From Candidatus Aenigmatarchaeota archaeon (lineage in GTDB: Archaea; Aenigmatarchaeota; Aenigmatarchaeia; CG10238-14): DNA of 8,615 nucleotides. The notes below the pieces were generated by a model. It was not told the origin of the DNA, did no database searches, and saw only the letters and a program-made list of their open reading frames with translations. Each line of letters starts with the position of its first letter. Position 1 is the stretch's first letter. Positions 6,233-8,615 of this stretch are shown piece by piece. The position numbers and the translations under genes were made by a program. Location: assembly GCA_025058005.1 (NCBI GenBank), contig JANXDN010000009.1, positions 1 to 8,615 on the forward strand, written 5' to 3'.

Positions 6233-6472
6233 TTATGGGTAAGAGTTTTCACAAGATGTATATAGGGGCAAACGTGGCATCCTTTCTAGTTCTTCTGGTA
6301 TTTTTTCTCCCAAATATACCAGTGTAAGACCTGGTGGTAGATTATAATCTATCACCCCAAGCGCCATACATCTTCTAATTGCTTCAAGTGCTCCATCTCC
6401 GCCTATTTCAAATACTTCGACAACTGTTTTGGCACCATCACGTGTATACACACACCACCACACTGTTCTCAT
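6233..6472 (-). CDS. Small uncharacterised protein paired with a winged-helix regulator
   Basis: I do not recognise this 79-aa protein (start MRTVWWCVYTRDG). The pattern suggests a small alpha/beta fold: two strands (residues about 2-10 and 14-22), a helix (GALEAIRRCMAL), a Gly/Pro-rich turn, another strand (LTLVYLGEK), then a Pro-rich tail with one Cys. It is mildly acidic, with no signal peptide or clear membrane segment. It is very probably real: ATG 6472 overlaps the upstream stop by 1 nt (TGATG) and sits 6 nt after AGGAGGTGA, the strongest ribosome binding site in the window. I chose this ATG over TTG 6475 for that spacing. It ends 3 bp from the convergent uS19 stop. A role with the preceding DNA-binding protein is inference. 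Confidence 0.75.
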   Translation of the reverse strand: MRTVWWCVYTRDGAKTVVEVFEIGGDGALEAIRRCMALGVIDYNLPPGLTLVYLGEKIPEELERMPRLPLYTSCENSYP

Positions 6473-6783
6473 CAAACTTCACCTCCTTTAACTTCATGAG
6501 CATCACCCAAAACTTCAATCAAAAATTTCCAAGAACTTTTAATAGACACAGGTATACCTTTCACTTTACTATTTCCACACTCGATTATCCCCAACTGTTT
6601 TAATTCGTTAACATTCCATCTAATGGTAGACTCTGGAAGTTTGTATTTAGAGGATATTGTCATTATAAAAGCAGTGACATTTGCATATTTGTTGCAAGCC
6701 AATTCTGCTATTAAAATTTTTTGAATTTTGTTTAATCCTTTTTCCACAAGCTTCCGAAGAACCTCAATATGTTCTTCGGTCAT
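6472..6783 (-). CDS. Small winged-helix/HTH DNA-binding protein
   Basis: This 103-aa protein looks like a single winged helix-turn-helix domain. A leading amphipathic helix (about 4-30, HIEVLRKLVEKGLNKIQKIL) is followed by NVTAFIMTISSKYKLPESTIRWNVNELKQLGIIECG, read as helix 2, turn, recognition helix (PESTIRWNVNELKQLG), then a hairpin wing (GIPVSIKSSWKFL). It resembles small MarR/ArsR-like regulators common in Archaea; the family is not resolved by eye. No Shine-Dalgarno lies at normal spacing before ATG 6783; instead an AGAGGTGA 26 nt upstream serves a possible mini-ORF whose stop overlaps this ATG. A regulatory role on its own unit or the surrounding ribosomal operon is inferred from position only. 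Confidence 0.8.
   Translation of the reverse strand: MTEEHIEVLRKLVEKGLNKIQKILIAELACNKYANVTAFIMTISSKYKLPESTIRWNVNELKQLGIIECGNSKVKGIPVSIKSSWKFLIEVLGDAHEVKGGEV
6479..6490 (-). promoter_or_regulatory. Exceptionally strong Shine-Dalgarno for the 79-aa protein
   Basis: The minus strand reads TAAAGGAGGTGA, which includes the full AGGAGGTGA complement of a standard 16S 3' tail, 6 nt before ATG 6472. It lies inside the end of the winged-helix gene and predicts efficient, coupled translation of the second gene. Confidence 0.7.
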
Positions 6784-6806
6784 GCAAATTGGCTTTTAAC
6801 CACCAT
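6780..6806 (-). CDS. Possible 8-aa leader ORF coupled to the winged-helix gene
   Basis: ATG at 6806-6804 opens an 8-codon frame (MVVKSQFA) whose TGA (6782-6780) overlaps the winged-helix ATG as ATGA. AGAGGTGA (6816-6809) precedes it: 2 nt from the ATG, or 5 nt from the following GTG at 6803, the spacing used by other genes here. It could be a translational coupling device or leader peptide. It could also be coincidental; eight codons are too few to show coding bias. Confidence 0.35.
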   Translation of the reverse strand: MVVKSQFA

Positions 6807-6884
6807 ACTCACCTCTGAGAAATAGAAGTTTAACTAAAAGAAACTAAAGCAAGATCTATAAGGTGTGTAAGTTTTCATTGTGAG

Positions 6885-6909
6885 ATATTTAAAAAGTTAA
6901 ATATTTAAA
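6885..6909. repeat. Inverted/direct repeat, candidate operator between the winged-helix gene and uL22
   Basis: ATATTTAA (6885-6892), 4-nt spacer AAAG, then TTAAATAT (6897-6904) form a perfect 8-bp inverted repeat. ATATTTAAA also recurs as a direct repeat at 6885-6893 and 6901-6909 (16-bp period). It lies in the about 215-bp divergent gap, upstream of both genes. It could bind the winged-helix protein, or be minus-strand TATA elements. The local AT-richness makes this moderate evidence only. Confidence 0.4.
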
Positions 6910-6963
6910 GAAAATCCGCAAAAAAATTTGCTCATGTTTACATCAAATCTTTAAAAATCTTCT

Positions 6964-6972
6964 TTTTATATA
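6964..6972 (+). promoter_or_regulatory. Probable TATA box for uL22-uS3-uL29
   Basis: TTTTATATA is centred 31 nt before the uL22 ATG. A GTGA at 6989-6992 lies 6 nt before the same ATG. This matches the layout at uL3 and suggests the distal half of the S10 operon is transcribed from its own promoter. Confidence 0.55.
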
Positions 6973-6998
6973 TCTTTAGCGTAATAAAGTGAGAAGTT

Positions 6999-7361
6999 AT
7001 GGAAAAGGTTGCTATAGCAAAAAAAAGAAACGCAAGAATTTCCAAAAAAGACGCAAACACAGTCTTCAAAAAACTTAGAGGCAAAAAGCTTGATAAAGCT
7101 ATGAGATTTGTTGAAGAACTGCTCGCAAAAAAGAGAAACATACAGGGCAGATATTATTCCAAAGCTTGTAAAACTATATTAGAATTATTTAAAGATGTGA
7201 AAAACAATGCAGAAGTAAAAGGCTTAGATACACAAAGATTATTTATAAAAAGGCTTGTAGCCAATAAATCATTTACGTTTAATCTTCCAAAAAGTAGAGT
7301 AACCCATAGAGGAAGAAGAGCAAAAATGTGCCATCTTGAAATAGAGGTGGAAGAGAGGTAA
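6999..7361 (+). CDS. rpl22: Large-subunit ribosomal protein uL22 (short form)
   Basis: uL22 lines the peptide exit tunnel with a long beta-hairpin and binds all 23S domains. At 120 aa this is shorter than the roughly 150 aa of many archaeal homologues. It lacks the usual N-terminal extension and shortens the basic segment before GRYYSKA (50-56). The helix NARISKKDANTVFKKLRGKKLDKA (11-34) and KNNAEVKGLDTQRLFIKRL (71-89) are clear family blocks. The hairpin tip, usually MPRAxGRA, reads LPKSRVTHRGRRAKM. It starts at ATG 6999 with GTGA 6 nt upstream, after the interruption of the operon. It overlaps uS3 by 1 nt (TAATG). Confidence 0.95.
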   Translation: MEKVAIAKKRNARISKKDANTVFKKLRGKKLDKAMRFVEELLAKKRNIQGRYYSKACKTILELFKDVKNNAEVKGLDTQRLFIKRLVANKSFTFNLPKSRVTHRGRRAKMCHLEIEVEER

Positions 7362-7993
7362 TGGCGGTGGAAAAGTTTTTTGTCAAAGAAGGCATTAAAG
7401 AGTCTCAATTAGAAGAGTTTTTGAAAGAAAAATTTGAAAAGGCTGGTTATAGTCATTCAGATATACAGAGAACCCCTCTAGGTACAAGAATAGTAGTTTA
7501 TGCCGAAAAACCTGGTTTGGTTGTTGGTAAATCGGGAAAAAAGATAACTGATATAACCGAAGAAATAAAAGAAAAGTTTCAAGTCGAGAATCCAATGCTT
7601 GATGTGAAAGAAGTAGAACAGCCATTTTTGGATGCGCAAATAGTTGCGAATAAAATTGCTAGAGCTTTAGAAAAAGGAGGATTTTATAAAAAGGTTGCAG
7701 GCTATTATATGGACAAGGTTATAGAAGCAGGAGCCATAGGCGTTGAAATAAGAATTGGTGGAAAATTAGGGAGCGAGAGAGCAAGATTTCAAAAATTTAG
7801 ACAAGGCTATATTAAGCATTCTGGCTATTATGCCGATACACTTGTAAGGGTAGGATATGCCCAAGCCTTGGTAAAGCTTGGCATAATAGGGGTTCAGGTG
7901 AGAATACTGACAAAAATGCCAGAGGAAGTAAATGAGAGTCTATTTAAAGGAGTGAAGGAAAATGAAGAAAAAGGACTTGAAAAAAATGAATGA
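7361..7993 (+). CDS. rps3: Small-subunit ribosomal protein uS3
   Basis: uS3 lies at the mRNA entry channel and takes part in helicase activity of the 30S subunit. The 210-aa product has FFVKEGI (6-12), GYSHSDIQRTPLGTRIVVYA (29-48), a KH type-2 RNA-binding motif with GKSG (56-59), and the C-terminal domain EIRIGGKLGSERARFQKFRQGYIKHSG. The end is Glu/Lys-rich. ATG 7361 shares its A with the uL22 stop; GAGAGG lies just upstream. Its last 32 nt overlap the uL29 gene in another frame, so uL29 translation is probably coupled to it. Confidence 0.98.
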   Translation: MAVEKFFVKEGIKESQLEEFLKEKFEKAGYSHSDIQRTPLGTRIVVYAEKPGLVVGKSGKKITDITEEIKEKFQVENPMLDVKEVEQPFLDAQIVANKIARALEKGGFYKKVAGYYMDKVIEAGAIGVEIRIGGKLGSERARFQKFRQGYIKHSGYYADTLVRVGYAQALVKLGIIGVQVRILTKMPEEVNESLFKGVKENEEKGLEKNE

Positions 7994-8162
7994 TGCTGAA
8001 CTTGACAAGCTTTTAAAGGATTTAAGACTTGAGCTAATGAAGGAAAGGGGAAACATAGCAATGGGAGGTACTGTAAAAAACCCTGGTAGAATAAGGGAAA
8101 TAAGAAAAAATATTGCGAGAATTTTAACTATAAAAACTGAGAGGGAAAAATTAAAAGGTTAA
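7962..8162 (+). CDS. rpl29: Large-subunit ribosomal protein uL29
   Basis: uL29 is a small helical protein at the tunnel exit next to uL23. The 66-aa product shows the standard pattern: MNDAELDKLLKDLRLELMKER, then AMGGTVKNPGRIREIRKNIARILT, the archaeal form of the C-terminal helix. ATG 7962 lies inside the end of uS3 and has GGAGTGA 6 nt upstream. In most archaea this operon continues toward uS17 and uL14; here the next gene is on the opposite strand, 2 bp after the uL29 stop, so the operon ends here. Confidence 0.96.
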   Translation: MKKKDLKKMNDAELDKLLKDLRLELMKERGNIAMGGTVKNPGRIREIRKNIARILTIKTEREKLKG

Positions 8163-8164
8163 AA

Positions 8165-8615
8165 CTATTTGTTTAAAAATTTGAAAATCATTTCAGCTTT
8201 TACCTTTCCTGAAAGTCTTTTCTTGAAGGAAGTATGTCTAATCTTCTTCACGCCTATTAGCTTTAAAGCCTTTTCAGCTGATTGCGGAATAAATGGGTAG
8301 AGCATTAACCACAAATTTTTCGTCAATTCAACAGATGTTTTCAAAGTCCTTTTGCATCTCTCCACATCGCTTTTAACAGTTTCCCATGGTTTTTCTTCTT
8401 GGAAATACTTGTTAATCTCGTCTGCAAAATTAACAGCAACCATCAAAGCTTCATTAAGCTTGTGTTGACTCATTAAGTTAAGGTATTTTTGTATTTCTTT
8501 TTCACCTACATCCATTTTTTCTTTTTTACTTTTCGGAATTTTGCCGTCAAAATTCTTTTCAATAAAAGAAGTAACCCTATATGACAAGTTGGAAATTTTT
8601 GAAACAAGTTCATTA
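8165..8615 (-). CDS. metG: Methionyl-tRNA synthetase, C-terminal part (runs off the right edge)
   Basis: The 149 visible residues match the anticodon-binding helical domain of class I methionyl-tRNA synthetase, which charges tRNA-Met with methionine. The frame is open to the window edge: just inside it reads NELVSKISNLSYRV, followed by FIEKNFDGKIP, the typical link into this domain. A central NFADEINKYFQEEKPWE and the segment LWLMLYPFIPQSAEKAL confirm the family. The TTG at 8587 is an internal Leu codon, not a start. The protein ends shortly after the domain, with no EMAP-type tRNA-binding extension. The catalytic domain lies outside the window. The gene converges on uL29 with a 2-bp gap. Confidence 0.93.
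   Translation of the reverse strand, partial: NELVSKISNLSYRVTSFIEKNFDGKIPKSKKEKMDVGEKEIQKYLNLMSQHKLNEALMVAVNFADEINKYFQEEKPWETVKSDVERCKRTLKTSVELTKNLWLMLYPFIPQSAEKALKLIGVKKIRHTSFKKRLSGKVKAEMIFKFLNK

Noticed and set aside
6233..6783. The winged-helix/79-aa pair as a toxin-antitoxin module.
   Set aside because: Layout and sizes would allow it, but the second protein matches no toxin family I know and is mildly acidic. There is no positive evidence beyond being a small gene pair.
8165..8587. A separate 140-aa protein starting at TTG 8587.
   Set aside because: The frame continues upstream to the window edge with methionyl-tRNA synthetase sequence, so this codon is internal.

Overview
This is an AT-rich (roughly one third G+C by eye), gene-dense archaeal window. 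The evidence for Archaea is the archaeal-type ribosomal proteins (uL2 with HPFGG, long uL3 and uL4, 127-aa uS19), TATA-box promoters about 25-35 nt ahead of starts, a mix of leaderless genes and genes with GTGA/GGTGA Shine-Dalgarno (SD) sites, and a tRNA-Gly with no encoded CCA. The broken ribosomal operons, shortened uL22 and very tight packing suggest a small-genome lineage such as a DPANN archaeon. That placement is inference; no 16S gene is present.

Left part (1-850, minus strand): uS8 and the start of uL6, a piece of the spc cluster with its own promoter region. A divergent 77-bp promoter region with a 13-bp direct repeat separates them from a stand-alone ThiI-type PP-loop sulfurtransferase domain (851-1417, plus). 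That gene runs tail-to-tail, 2 bp apart, into tRNA-Gly(UCC) on the minus strand.

Nucleotide-metabolism operon (2981-1562, minus): two different HIT-family proteins followed by a COG1839/PF04008 adenosine-specific kinase, with overlapping stop/start codons throughout. The second HIT protein lacks the usual catalytic histidine and the first has HxHxR in place of HxHxH.

S10 ribosomal operon (3067-8162, plus): uL3-uL4-uL23-uL2-uS19, an interruption, then uL22-uS3-uL29. The interruption (6233-6998) is an antisense two-gene unit: a 103-aa winged-helix regulator and a 79-aa protein I do not recognise. It has a possible 8-aa coupled leader ORF and an inverted repeat in its upstream region. uL22 appears to restart transcription from its own TATA box. 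After uL29 the usual S17-L14 continuation is absent; instead the C-terminal part of a convergent methionyl-tRNA synthetase runs off the right edge.

Together the window is mostly translation machinery (ribosomal proteins, tRNA, tRNA sulfur modification, aminoacylation) plus an AMP/adenosine-related operon. The least explained parts are the regulator/unknown pair inside the S10 operon and the HIT-HIT-adenosine kinase operon. No stretch over 300 bp lacks a gene; the longest gap is the roughly 215 bp between the winged-helix gene and uL22. I saw no CRISPR array, insertion sequence or replication origin.
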